Assembly (NCBI GenBank): GCA_030141605.1
Contig: JAQGDQ010000395.1
Location: 97,501 to 130,000 of the forward strand
Source: Tubiluchus corallicola
Taxonomy: Eukaryota > Priapulida > Priapulimorpha > Priapulimorphida > Tubiluchidae
Length of the DNA: 32,500 nucleotides
Direction of reading: 5' to 3'
A program made the position numbers and the translations under genes. Position 1 is the stretch's first letter. Each line of letters opens with the position of its first letter. This document shows, piece after piece, positions 10,131-20,760 of this stretch. A model generated the notes under the pieces. The model worked only from the letters and a program-made list of their open reading frames with translations. It did not search any database and had not been told where the DNA came from.

Positions 10131-11530
10131 TACAGTGCAGATTTCATGAGGTTTTTTGATGTCGTCCTTGTAGTTTAAAAGTGCAGATTTCATGAGGTTT
10201 TTTGATGTCGTCCTTGTAGTTTACAAGTGCAGATTTCATGAGGTTTTTTGATGTCGTCCTTGTAGTTTACAAGTGCAGATTTCGTGAGGTTTTTTGATGT
10301 CGTCCTTGTAGTTTACAAGTGCAGATTTCGTGAGGTTTTTTGATGTCGTCCTTGTAGTTTACAAGTGCAGATTTCATGAGGTTTTTTGATGTCGTCCTTG
10401 TAGTTTATAATGCAGATGCATGACGTTTTTTGATGACATCCTTATAGTCTATAATGCAGATTTCATGAGATTTTTTGATGACATCCTTATAGTCTATAAT
10501 GCAGATTTCATGAGGTTTTTTGATGACATCCTTATAGTCTATAATGCAGATTTCATGAGGTTTTTTGATGACATCCTTATAGTCTACAGTGCAGATTTCA
10601 CGAGGTTTTTTGATGACATCCTTATAGTCTACAGTGCAGATTTCATGAGGTTTTTTTATGACATCCTTATAGTCTATAATGCAGATTTCGTGACGTTTTT
10701 TGATGTCGTCCTTGTAGTTTACAAGTGCAGATTTCATGAGGTTTTTTGATGTCGTCCTTGTAGTTTACAAGTGCAGATTTCATGAGGTTTTTTGATGTCG
10801 TCCTTGTAGTTTATAATGCAGATGCATGACGTTTTTTGATGACATCCTTATAGTCTATAATGCAGATTTCATGACGTTTTTTGATGAGGCCCTTATAGTC
10901 TATAATGCAGATTTCATGACGTTTTTTGATGACATCCTTACAGTCTATAATGCAGATTTCATGACGTTTTTTGATGAGGCCCTTACAGTCTATAATGCAG
11001 ATTTCATGACGTTTTTTGATGACATCCTTACAGTCTATAATGCAGATTTCATGACGTTTTTTGATGACATCCTTACAGTCTATAATGCAGATTTGATGAC
11101 GTTTTTTGATGACATCCTTACAGTCTATAATGCAGATTTCATGACGTTTTTTGATGACATCCTTACAGTCTATAATGCAGATTTCATGAGGTTTTTTGAT
11201 GACATCCTTATAGTCTATAATGCAGATTTTATGACGTTTTTTGATGAGGCCCTTGTAGTCCATAGTGCAGATTTCATGACGTTTTTTGATGACGTCCTTA
11301 TAGTCCACAGTGCAGATTTCATGACGTTTTTTGATGACGTCCTTATAGTCTATAATGTAGATTTCATGAGGTTTTTTGATGACATCCTTATAGTCTACAG
11401 TGCAGATTTCATGAGGTTTTTTGATGACATCCTTATAGTCTACAGTGCAGATTTCATGAGGTTTTTTGATGACATCCTTATAGTCTACAGTGCAGATTTC
11501 ATAACGTTGTTTGAAGACGTCCTTATAGAG
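10131..11530. repeat. 45/46-bp minisatellite with alternating unit types
   Basis: About 30 units of the type tgcagatttcatga + cgttttttgatg + acatccttatagtctataa. Type A units (46 bp, with gtcgtccttgtagtttacaag) fill about 10135-10410 and 10690-10815. Type B units (45 bp, with gacatccttatagtctataa) fill about 10411-10690 and 10816-11530. The A-to-B junction, marked by gcagatgcatgacg, occurs twice, 406 bp apart, so a block spanning the junction was duplicated as a unit. Because 45 is a multiple of three, type B blocks stay open on both strands (110 to 253 codons). The array lies just beyond the 3' end of the two-Ig gene. Confidence 0.95.
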
Positions 11531-11603
11531 TCACACGTCTTTGGTACACATTACTTTTCTTTGTTCCGCTACATTCAGCATAAATAAAACTGTTTCAGCT
11601 AAA

Positions 11604-11609
11604 TTTATT
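11604..11609 (-). terminator. Candidate poly(A) signal of the two-Ig gene
   Basis: tttatt on the plus strand reads AATAAA on the minus strand, 368 nt past the stop codon at 11977. It is the only canonical hexamer I found between the stop and the minisatellite that begins at 11530. Use is inferred only. Confidence 0.35.
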
Positions 11610-11976
11610 TTTACTGTTACTTTGAAGGTAGAACACTGGCACTATTTGTGTCAATAATCTGCGTACGAACGTGTACTGTTGTCACAGCATATAGTCATTA
11701 TCTTAGAAGTTTCCCTGGCTTTCTGTGGAATCGAAATTGTCGAAAAGAACAACTCTTCAGTCAATGAAAGCTTGTTTATACAAAGGCGTCGGCAACTTTT
11801 GTTTTCTGTTCAACTTTGGGGTCCTTTCAGCCGATCCGATTGTCATTCCGCAAAACAACTTGCACAGCGCCACCACTCGATGTCGGATGGAATTTTTGTA
11901 AAAGCTCTTCAAGTTCAGTCGAAGCACAAGAAAGGAAATGACATCATTTGCTGCCAGGTCACGTGCATCCGGTGGT

Positions 11977-12104
11977 CTATAGTCTCGTAGCTATTAACAC
12001 GGTTGAAGCTAAACCGAGGAGTACAGTCAAAGTTTCGGCATTTTGAGAATAAAGTGAGATTGCAGACGACGCAGAATCGCTCTTGATGGCTTCTGTCCGC
12101 TTGC
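11977..12104 (-). CDS. Two-Ig cell-surface protein (Dpr/zig-8-like), terminal exon with GPI-type tail
   Basis: I read this as the last coding exon of the Ig gene whose domains lie at 14683-14970 and 22257-22467. The acceptor is TTTGTTTGCTTCAG followed by GCAAGCGG at 12104. With the single G left by the Ig2 exon it completes a Gly codon, so the phases fit. The 41 residues run from KRTEAIKSDSASSA through a short spacer to a hydrophobic end (TLTVLLGLASTVLIATRL), then TAG. A small-residue cluster, a polar spacer and a C-terminal hydrophobic stretch without a cytoplasmic tail is the layout of a GPI-attachment signal, which many Dpr/DIP and lachesin-like proteins carry. I found it by phase and position rather than by similarity. 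A 12-kb neighbourhood without another candidate supports it, but a cDNA could show a different last exon. Confidence 0.68.
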
Positions 12105-12372
12105 CTGAAGCAAACAAACAAAATTTAATTAACGAACGCAGAGATTTTAAGAAAGAGCACTCTTTAAACGCTAAAAGGACTTGTGTACTGCCACAGAGAA
12201 TGAAATGCATCGATTGCGCTTCAGATTGCATGATTGGTAGCTTTTCTAACCTGCAAGTTAGACTACGTGCAGGCTTTCAAGAAGAGAATTTTTTTCTTTC
12301 TTTTTGCACAAAAGTTGTAACTAAGCAGTTACAGATATGGATAACTTGGATTTATTTTTTAACCTACATGTG

Positions 12373-12384
12373 ATAATAATAGTA

Positions 12385-12467
<83 letters not shown>
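12373..12467. repeat. (AAT)n microsatellite
   Basis: An AAT run of about 95 bp with two AGT interruptions at its left end. Confidence 0.97.
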
Positions 12468-12515
12468 TTTAAGTCGTTTTCACAACAGGCGCTTAAAAAA
12501 CATTAATAGTTCAAA

Positions 12516-12675
12516 ACAACACAACTTTATTTAAACTTTTACCAAGGACTACTATACACAGGACGTGCACCAGCAGATACGATTTTTAAAGTCTTTGGTA
12601 TGACCCGGCCGCTGGTTCGAACTCACGACCTCCCAGACGGAAAGCAAACGCGTTACCACTAGACTAAACCGTCTG
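12516..12675 (-). mobile_element. tRNA-derived SINE
   Basis: On the minus strand a tRNA-like head (12675 to 12602) has box A TAGTCTAGTGG (fitting TRGYNNARNNG) and box B GTTCGAACC at the usual spacing. It is followed by CCGGGTCATACCAAAGACTT, a short body, and AAATAAAGTTGTGTTGTTTT as a tail. The cloverleaf is degraded, so it is a SINE head rather than a functional tRNA. The CATACCAAAGACTTTAAAAAT stretch resembles bodies of SINEs seen in marine invertebrates (from memory). No clear target duplication was found, and the body looks truncated. Confidence 0.75.
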
Positions 12676-13239
12676 GTTCACAATTGTAAACGAATTAATA
12701 CGTTAGGCCCATTTCACACTGTGGGCGCAAGAAAAAATGACGCACGAAATTGGTGTCGGAAAATCAGAAAATTTTTCTCAAAATCCCTTGCAGCAAGAAA
12801 GTTGATTTCACAGTGAAACTCCGCGACTTTTTTCAGCGCGTCCAATTAGCTGCAGTTAGTTTACGAATTTTATACTGTATAATCATGTCTAAAAGAAGTT
12901 ATACTTGCTGTATTTCTCATATACAAAGTACAATGTTAATGATATTGATGTTAGTCAATGTATTGTCAGACCTGTTTGTTTTTATTAGTAAAATTCTGTT
13001 AGCCACTTCAAAATCTGAAATATACATATATAAAACAAATATACGATGCGTTATTTTTCTTTTTCTCGAATGTAGCCATCTACGTCAGTATTGTTAAAAG
13101 AGAGATTAAATCAGAATTTTATACTAAAATGTTGTTCGTTAAACAAGAAAGAAGTAATTGATTAGTTAAATTTAAGTCTGAATTCCGCGAGGATTCCTAA
13201 CGAAAATGGAACATGCCGTATTTCTACCATGCCGCAATG

Positions 13240-13337
13240 TTCCTCACGAGGAGGGCGCATAGCTGGTAGCTGGGGGCAGAATTCCTCACGAGGAGGACGC
13301 ATAGCTTGTAGCTGGCGGCAGAATTCCTCACCAGGAA
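13240..13337. repeat. 42-bp tandem repeat, about 2.3 copies
   Basis: ttcctcacgaggagg begins at 13240 and 13282, and ttcctcaccagg at 13324. Both steps are exactly 42 bp. The unit equals 14 codons and stays open on both strands. No domain is recognisable, and it lies inside an intron of the two-Ig gene. Confidence 0.85.
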
Positions 13338-14682
13338 TTGCACGGGGAATTTTGCTCGGCGTCTTCACTGTGCAATGCGCCATAGAGAACTATTTCGAGC
13401 TACACAACGCGAATTACACATTTAGTTCGATCCACTTGCTAACAAGGTTATCTCTGTTCTGCGCAAAGCTTTTGCAAGTACAGAAAATTGGCAATTAAAG
13501 GGTTTCTCAACAAAGAAAACAAAACATGTGCAGGCTTCGATCCTTGCTCCTTACCTGTTGCAGTAATTGCCTTGATTGGATTTACTATCTATGGAATCGC
13601 GATGTATAACGAAATTAGCGAAAAGCTAGCAAACGTAGAAGCCTAACTTTGAAAAACCGCTTCAATTAATCAGTTTATTCTCAGGTCTAAAATTCTATTA
13701 GCTACGTATTTGATATTCCGGCAGCTAGGGGCAGCTAAGACCAATTACAGATTACACAAGCCTACATTTTTGTAATATGCAAACAAATTTCACGTGTTGT
13801 CAGTTTCGCTTCTTGAGAAATGTTTTCTTTTACAATATTTGAGAAAACCAAACAGCAGAATTAAACTTTCATGATTACTAATACCCAATACTAAACAAAC
13901 ACGGCACATAATTGTTATTTTCGACGCTAAAAGTTCGACACCATCGTCTAGTGCTGCTTTTTATTATACGTATCGTACTTAAGCACATGTTATGAATAGC
14001 ACAATGCCTCCTTTGGGCCAATGACGCTGATTCTATACTAACCTGCATGGAATTGCGCGTTAGCGCGCATAGGCAGCAAAATGAGGCTAGTCGATATACC
14101 AGACCCAAAACTTCTGTTTATGTGAGACAATGTACTTTATGTAAGAAGAGCAGAGGAGATGAATTTTCACTTTAGTACGTCATCCAATGTTTATTGTCAA
14201 GAAATAAATGCGTTTTTAAATCAAATATCACAGATTTTTTTCAGAATTCCCATTAATGTGTGATATGGATAAGTTTATATTTTTAAACAATAGTGGACAC
14301 GTGGAAGTTAAGAAATCGTTGACTAACTATGTACCTAAAAATTCAACTATACGCGATTCTGGTTTAAGAGGTACGGATTAATTTTACCAAGAATTAATAC
14401 ATTCAACCTGCACTATTTGATATACATGTAGATGTGTTTGTTAATTTTGGTATTATTTAATCAACTACGCTTAAACAGCCCTGTATTTGTAGTGGCGTGT
14501 TCCTGTATGCGTTGTTTATTTAACTTTGTGATTTGTTATTTGTACTTGTGTTTATATTTGCGAAATAAAACGTTTATTATTGTTAGAAAACATAGGAGAC
14601 AATGCGTAGCTATTTTGTTTTGTCAAACGCAAAATTATGCTAACAGACATACGGACTCTAAAGCTACTAAGGTATTATTTAC

Positions 14683-14970
14683 CATTCACAACGACCACTT
14701 CAGCACTTGAGCCCTTTGACGCATGCGCCTTGCACGTGTACTTCCCTGAGTCAGTTTTTTTCACTTGGTTCACAATGAGTATGCTGAGTGTTGAGAACTC
14801 TCTGCGCTCAACGATCACTTGAGTCCTGTGAGTATTCTCACTTAGCCTGGAGTCGTTGTGATACCAGTACACTGACACGGGTGGACGCGGATTAGCTGTG
14901 ACGTTACACTCTAACCGAAGACTCTGTCCTTGTACAACGTACGTGGGAGCTCTGATTTCAACTTCTGATG
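14683..14970 (-). CDS. Two-Ig cell-surface protein (Dpr/zig-8-like), Ig domain 2 exon
   Basis: A 288-nt exon (96 codons, phase 1 at both ends) carries one complete C2/I-set immunoglobulin domain. In order it has SEVEIRAPTYVVQGQSLRLE, the B-strand Cys in LECNV, the core Trp in VYWYHNDSRL, a TLSILIVNQV E-strand region, and the F-strand motif KKTDSGKYTCKA with the second Cys. Possible N-glycosylation sites are NVT and NDS. The acceptor is TTTTCTCTTATAG and the donor is GTAAAT at 14682. A 1-1 phase single-domain exon is usual for Ig genes. Order and spacing after the first domain fit the Dpr/DIP/zig-8 class of two-Ig neuronal surface proteins, which pair with other Ig proteins at cell contacts. 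Lachesin-like three-Ig proteins are less likely, because the next phase-compatible exon encodes a tail. Confidence 0.93.
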
Positions 14971-14988
14971 CTATAAGAGAAAACAGAC

Positions 14989-15115
14989 AATTCAATTCAA
15001 TTTCAAAGGTTTTATTCATCTCAAATATAATATTTATAGCGCAATGCAACAAATTATGTAAAGTGTGTAGAGATGGGGTGGCGAAAGACCAGGAGGTCAT
15101 CGAGTCAGCCACCCC
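14989..15115 (-). mobile_element. Probable LINE/SINE 3' end next to the Ig2 acceptor
   Basis: Read on the minus strand, a hairpin with an 8-bp stem (GGGGTGGC at 15115-15108 pairing with GCCACCCC at 15082-15075) is followed by AT-rich sequence and GATGAATAAAACCTTTGAA. It ends in a short AATTG repeat about 18 nt before the splice acceptor. A hairpin, an AATAAA and a pentamer-repeat tail are typical of the 3' end of CR1/L2-like elements. The 5' part and family are not determined. Confidence 0.5.
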
Positions 15116-15908
15116 TATATAACTTAGGAATAGTATAAAGCACTGCAGACTACATGGTTAAGTGAATAAATACGTGGTTAGGTCTTAAGTGTAGCAAATA
15201 AACAAAATGCAAAGCAGTTATATTATAATTATAAAAATGGAATAAAAACAAACAAATAATGCAATTAAATATTAAAACAACAACTGAACAAGTCACGAAT
15301 GCAACAAGAAAAAAGCAAGCAATCTGCTTAAATCATAAATGCAGCGAATGAACGAAACTGTAGTTAAATAATGAATGCACAACAACAACAACAACAAAAA
15401 TAAACAAAGGCAGCATAACTAATAAGTAAAGTACACAGGCAGCTAAATTAATGAGCAAATCTTGCAAATAGAAGGGAAAATATATTCATTTACAGTTAAT
15501 GTAATAAATAAATGCTACGTATAGAATCAATAGAATCAGATATTCATTCTAACCAGAGAAGGTGACAGTCCAGAGTTAATCATGATACACTGCAATATTG
15601 TTTTGTTGTATCTTATTATAATTTTGTTCTGTCTTGTCATGTGCTGTTCCGTTTCATTCTGTTCCGCAATCTGGTGAACACCAACTAATTTATGGGTTTT
15701 ATCTATTTAAGTATTCATAAACTCTGTACTTTTTATGACGTACAGTTTACTTCCTGGTCTTAGTACCTACACTCTCACTAGGTAACCTTTTTCTTTTATT
15801 GTTTTAGTTTAATAATGGTCTCTTACGGCTCAAAGCTCAGCTCCTGTTTGCTGCAGTTGTGTTACCTGTACATGAATGTTTTGCGGATTAGACGAAAATA
15901 AATTTCAC

Positions 15909-16097
15909 GGGTCCGTCCGTCTGTCCGTCTGTCCGTCCGAACGCCCGCCCACCCCCGCCTGTCCATTCGTTCCTACGCCCGCCCGCCCGTCCGTCCGTCT
16001 GTCTGTCCGTCCGTCCGTCCATCCGCCCGACCGCCCGCTCCACGCCTGTCCATTCGTTCCTACGCCCGCCCGCCCGTCCGTCTGTCTGTCTGTCTGT
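15909..16097. repeat. CCGT/CTGT-rich degenerate tandem array
   Basis: A run of tccgtccgtctg and cgcccgcccg tetranucleotides. Within it a longer segment beginning cgcctgtccattcgttccta occurs at 15956 and again at 16043, an 87-bp duplication. It is much GC-richer than its surroundings. The Pro/Arg/Ser-rich and Arg/Asp/Gly-rich frames over it are by-products. Confidence 0.93.
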
Positions 16098-16847
16098 TTT
16101 GTTCAGGTCCGTTTCCTTTTTGCATTCCGTTTTCTGTTTTTTCTTTCCTTCATTGAACCGCACGTCTTCTCTGTCCTGTCTCAAATTACACTCCCTGGAC
16201 CCCCCCCCTCCACACCCGCATCTGCTGCGCGTTGTTTTCCATCGTCATACTAATCAGTTTTAAACCCAAATCTTGTCACCACTGTTATTATTCATGAAGA
16301 CTGCAATGCGTGATTAGAAGCCTGTTTACGGGTTACCATAAGTGCAAACTGTGATATCGGTCGTTTCCGATTAGCTACTCCCCCCCGCCAGGCGGCACTG
16401 CAATAATGTGCAAATCGCATAAATGAGTTCCCAATAGAAGTTATTATACAGAGTTCGATAACATTTGCCAGTCACTCTTACAGCCAGCAGCGAGTGGAGA
16501 GAGCAATGCAATGAGTGGTTTAAGGGCAAATATCCTAGATAACCCTCTCTGAATCAGTTTTCCCAGTTGGACACGTTCCGAATACAAACCAGTTTGGTTT
16601 TTGTGCATTCGACTCGTCATCGTGAATACACATGAGCGACAAGCGGTCATGCGGCACGCGGAACCTTACTGTTATTCAAACACTCGTTCTTCCTACTTAC
16701 ACTTGAGGCAGCCGTGCAGAATACATAATAAAGTATGCACCTAATTCATAATCAAAAGCCACACTAAAACTGGCATTATCATGGATTGATTAAAAATGAC
16801 AGCAATTTTAAATTTTTACCATCAGATGAAAAAGTATTTCACAAATT

Positions 16848-17156
16848 ATGATGATGATGATGGTGGTGGTGATGATGATGTTGATGATGATGGTGATGAT
16901 GGTGGTGATGGTGATGGTGATGATGATGATGGTGGCGATGGTGATGATGATGATGATGGTGGCGATGGTGATGATGGTGATGATGATGGTGATGATGATG
17001 ATGATGGTGATGATGTTGATGATGATGATGATGATAATGGTGGTGATGGTGATGGTGATGATGATGATGGTGGCGATGGTGATGATGATGATGATGATGA
17101 TGGTGGCGATGGTGATGATGATGATGGTGATGATGATGAAGATGATAATGATGATT

Positions 17157-17214
<58 letters not shown>

Positions 17215-17272
17215 CAATGATGACGACGACGATGATGATGATGAGGAGGAGGAGGAGGAGGAGGACGACGAT
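16848..17272. repeat. (GAT)n/(GGT)n microsatellite, about 425 bp
   Basis: An ATG/GAT triplet array with GGT, GGC and TTG variant triplets in a patterned order (gatgatgatggtggcgatgg recurs near 16925, 16955, 17060 and 17095). It ends in a gaggaggag and gacgacgac block. The phase is unbroken, so poly-Asp, poly-His and poly-Met frames are open throughout. None is credible as protein. Confidence 0.97.
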
Positions 17273-17850
17273 CTTTCATTAGCCTCGTTTTGCAGGTAAA
17301 CATTACACCATTTTACATAGGCAGAGTGAATTCTACAACACTAAATGTCACGCAATCAGTAATTAGTTTGTTAATGGTGCATATAACATTATTTGCAGTG
17401 ACGTAAGTGCTAAAATCAAGGTTGTTAATGAAGCAAGTTTCCCGTCTAGTAACATAAAAATGCAGTTAAATTAATATACGAAATTATAAATTCCGAAGCA
17501 ATATTTAAGTCCTCAAAAGAGTTACGACCAGTAATCTCAAAACTACACAAATTTAAGCTCTATTTTATTCAAATTTAGCAGCAAGATCTTAAAATAAAGG
17601 GTCATTTACAAAGTAAGTTAGGGCTGATACCAGACAGTGCATTTGTGTATACTTGACAACACCTCGCAGCCCATGTTGTTGTAATAGTAACAGTTTTAAC
17701 AGCTAGCTATAACCTTACCTAGTTCATTTTTTAAGCAAGATCCTGCTAGTAAATCACTCAACGCACAGAATAATGCATAATTAAGTAAACTGCACATAAA
17801 ACAATTAAAGTTACTGAATTGATGCGGTAGACGGTGTTGCTTTACCCACA

Positions 17851-17927
17851 CGTCACGTGACGGTTGTAGTTAAGACACGTTGCTGGAGTACACTTAACGT
17901 TTGACACACAGCAACTGCGCGTGCGCA
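17851..17927. promoter_or_regulatory. Promoter-like site cluster: E-box palindrome and NRF1-like site
   Basis: CGTCACGTGACG at 17851-17862 is a perfect 12-bp palindrome containing the CACGTG E-box. TGCGCGTGCGCA at 17916-17927 differs at one base from the NRF1 consensus. Both are CpG-bearing within an AT-rich intron. An alternative or bidirectional promoter is possible. Function is only inferred. Confidence 0.3.
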
Positions 17928-18270
17928 CAACGAAACTGTGAAAAGGTCTATTGTCTTGTCTATCCTGGTTAATAAAGACCCTAACAGGATTCTGTTTACA
18001 GTCGGTTAGTAGCATTAGGCGAGTGAGAAATCAATTAAATTATTAAAATGCAATACACTCAAGTGGCCAACATTAAAATTCAAAGCAGGTGAAGACTTTC
18101 GAATAGGGAGGCATTAAGAGACACACTAAAGTTACTCTCTGAAAAATGTTAGCGATCTCACGTTTCAGGCTTGTACGACATACATGTTTACGGTAGGTAA
18201 TAATTTCCTGTAATTCTGCTAACATTATGGTTGGTGGAATGTACTGGGTCAGCTTGTGTCCATCACAAAT

Positions 18271-19780
18271 AAAACATTGGTGAGTTATTATGTATATTGA
18301 CAGGGATAATACAGTAAAATTAAACCTTAGATAACATTGGTGAGTTATTGTGTATATTGGCAGGAATAATACAGTAAAATTAAACCTTAGATAACATTGG
18401 TGAGTTAGTATGTATATCGACAGGAATAATACAGTAAAATTAAACCTTGGATAACATTGGTGAGTTAGTATGTATATTGAGAGGAATAATACAGTAAAAT
18501 TAAACCTTAGATAACATTGGTGAGTTATTATGTATATTGACAGGAATAATACAGTAAAATTGAACCTTAGACAACATTGGTGAGTTAGTATGTATATTGA
18601 CAGGAATAATACAGTAAAATTGAACCTTAGATAACATTGGTGAGTTAGTATGTATATTGACAAGGATAATACAGTAAAATTAAACCTTAGATAACATTGG
18701 TGAGTTAGTATGTATATTGACAAGGATAATACAGTAAAATTAAACCTTAGATAACATTGGTGAGTTATTATGTATGTTGACAAAGATAATACAGTAAAAT
18801 TAAACCTTAGATAACATTGGTGAGTTATTATGTATATTGAGAGGGATAATACAGTAAAATTAAACCTTAGATAACATTGGTGGGTTAGTATGTATATTGA
18901 CAGGAATAATACAGTAAAATTGAACCTTAGATAACATTGGTGAGTTAGTATGTATATTGACAAGGATAATACAGTAAAATTGAACCTTAGATAACATTGG
19001 TGAGTTAGTATGTATATTGGCAGGAATAATACAGTAAAATTAAACCTTAGATAACATTGGTGAGTTATTATGTATATTGGCAGGAATAATACAGTAAAAT
19101 TAAACCTTAGATAACATTGGTGAGTTATTATGTATATTGAGAGGAATAATACAGTAAAATTAAACCTTAGATAACATTGGTGAGTTATTATGTATATTGA
19201 GAGGAATAATACAGTAAAATTAAACCTTAGATAGCATTGGTGAGTTATTATGTATATTGACAGGAATAATACAGTAAAATTAAACCTTAGATAACATTGG
19301 TGAGTTAGTATGTATATTGGCAGGAATAATACAGTAAAATTAAACCTTAGATAACATTGGTGAGTTAGTATGTATATTGGCAGGGATAATACAGTAAAAT
19401 TAAACCTTAGATAGCATTGGTGAGTTAGTATGTATATTGGCAGGGATAATACAGTAAAATTAAACCTTAGATAGCATTGGTGAGTTAGTATGTATATTGA
19501 GAGGGATAATACAGTAAAATTAAACCTTAGATAGCATTGGTGAGTTATTATGTATATTGAGAGGGATAATACAGCAAAATTAAACCTTAGATAACATTGG
19601 TGAGTTATTATGTATATTGAGAAGGATAATACAGTAAAATTAAACCTTAGATAACATTGGTGAGTTAGTATGTATATTGGCAGGGATAATACAGTAAAAT
19701 TAAACCTTAGATAACATTGGTGAGTTAGTATGTATATTGAGAGGGATAATACAGTAAAATTAAACCTTAGATAACATTGG
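18271..19780. repeat. 60-bp minisatellite, 25 equal-length copies
   Basis: Twenty-five units of exactly 60 bp run from 18281 to 19780, preceded by a partial aaaacattgg. Each unit is tgagttaKtatgtatattg, then a variable caggR/gaggR/caagg segment, then ataatacagtaaaattRaac and cttagataacattgg. No unit has gained or lost a base. Variation is confined to a few positions: t/g in gttaKta, a/g at the end of tattgR, c/g and a/g in the next five bases, a/g in aattRaacc. Because 60 is a multiple of three, a minus-strand frame stays open for the whole array (20-residue period ending NFTVL). I do not consider it a gene. It lies in an intron of the two-Ig gene. Confidence 0.98.
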
Positions 19781-20238
19781 TTTTATCTAACAATAGAGCC
19801 TTCTACGTAAACCCTCAAAAAAGGATTTTCCTTAACGAAAATATATCATCGCTTTTCGAAAACTAATGTTGCTGCAACGGTCTAATTAAATCCATTTAAG
19901 AGGTTGCGCAATGTTGCGTGAACACATTAGTGATTTATACAGATTTCACTGTCACATAGTGTTTATGGTAAAATGTCGATTTAACGACATGGGTCGAGTA
20001 GGCAAATTGGGAATTTCCACCCGAATGTTAACAAAAAAGACGGACGGCAACTGAAACGGAAGGTCGTCCTCCAAAAATTCGGACAAATAATCTTTTAAGC
20101 CACAACAATGGTTTAAATGTGAACAGCGTTTAATAATTAGTGGTAACCCTTGTGTGTTTGCATTTCACGGAGCAAAGATATTTATGTATTTGAAATGATG
20201 AGCTTGCCATATAAGAGTGGGACGGCGTGACATCTATT

Positions 20239-20760
<522 letters not shown>

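Larger units (their letters stand above)
12105..14682 (-). other. Intron between Ig2 exon and terminal exon
   Basis: This 2.6-kb interval contains an (AAT)n tract, a tRNA-derived SINE and a short 42-bp repeat, each listed separately. The remainder is AT-rich, and none of its small open frames (up to 115 codons, near 12750-13100 on the plus strand) has a recognisable domain. Confidence 0.6.

Noticed and set aside
10131-11530. A CRISPR-like array of regularly spaced repeats
   Set aside because: Units are contiguous tandem repeats with no unique spacers, and the surrounding genes are animal, with introns.
10405-11587. Repeat-protein-like frames (15-residue period, up to 253 codons) on both strands
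   Set aside because: The 45-bp unit is a multiple of three and stop-free. The same array contains 46-bp units that break the frame, so coding constraint is absent.
12602-12675. Functional tRNA gene
   Set aside because: Boxes A and B are good but the acceptor and anticodon stems do not pair properly, and the sequence continues into a SINE body.
13878-14108. 76-codon minus-strand frame as an extra exon of the two-Ig gene
   Set aside because: No Ig or linker-like sequence. Phases already agree when Ig2 is joined directly to the exon at 11977-12104.
16796-17303. Poly-Asp, poly-His and poly-Met frames of 144-167 codons
   Set aside because: By-products of the GAT/GGT array. All phases are open because the repeat is trinucleotide.
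18271-19780. A CRISPR-like or piRNA-cluster reading of the 60-bp array
   Set aside because: Whole units repeat with point differences only. There are no conserved-repeat/unique-spacer halves and nothing in the sequence supports a piRNA role.
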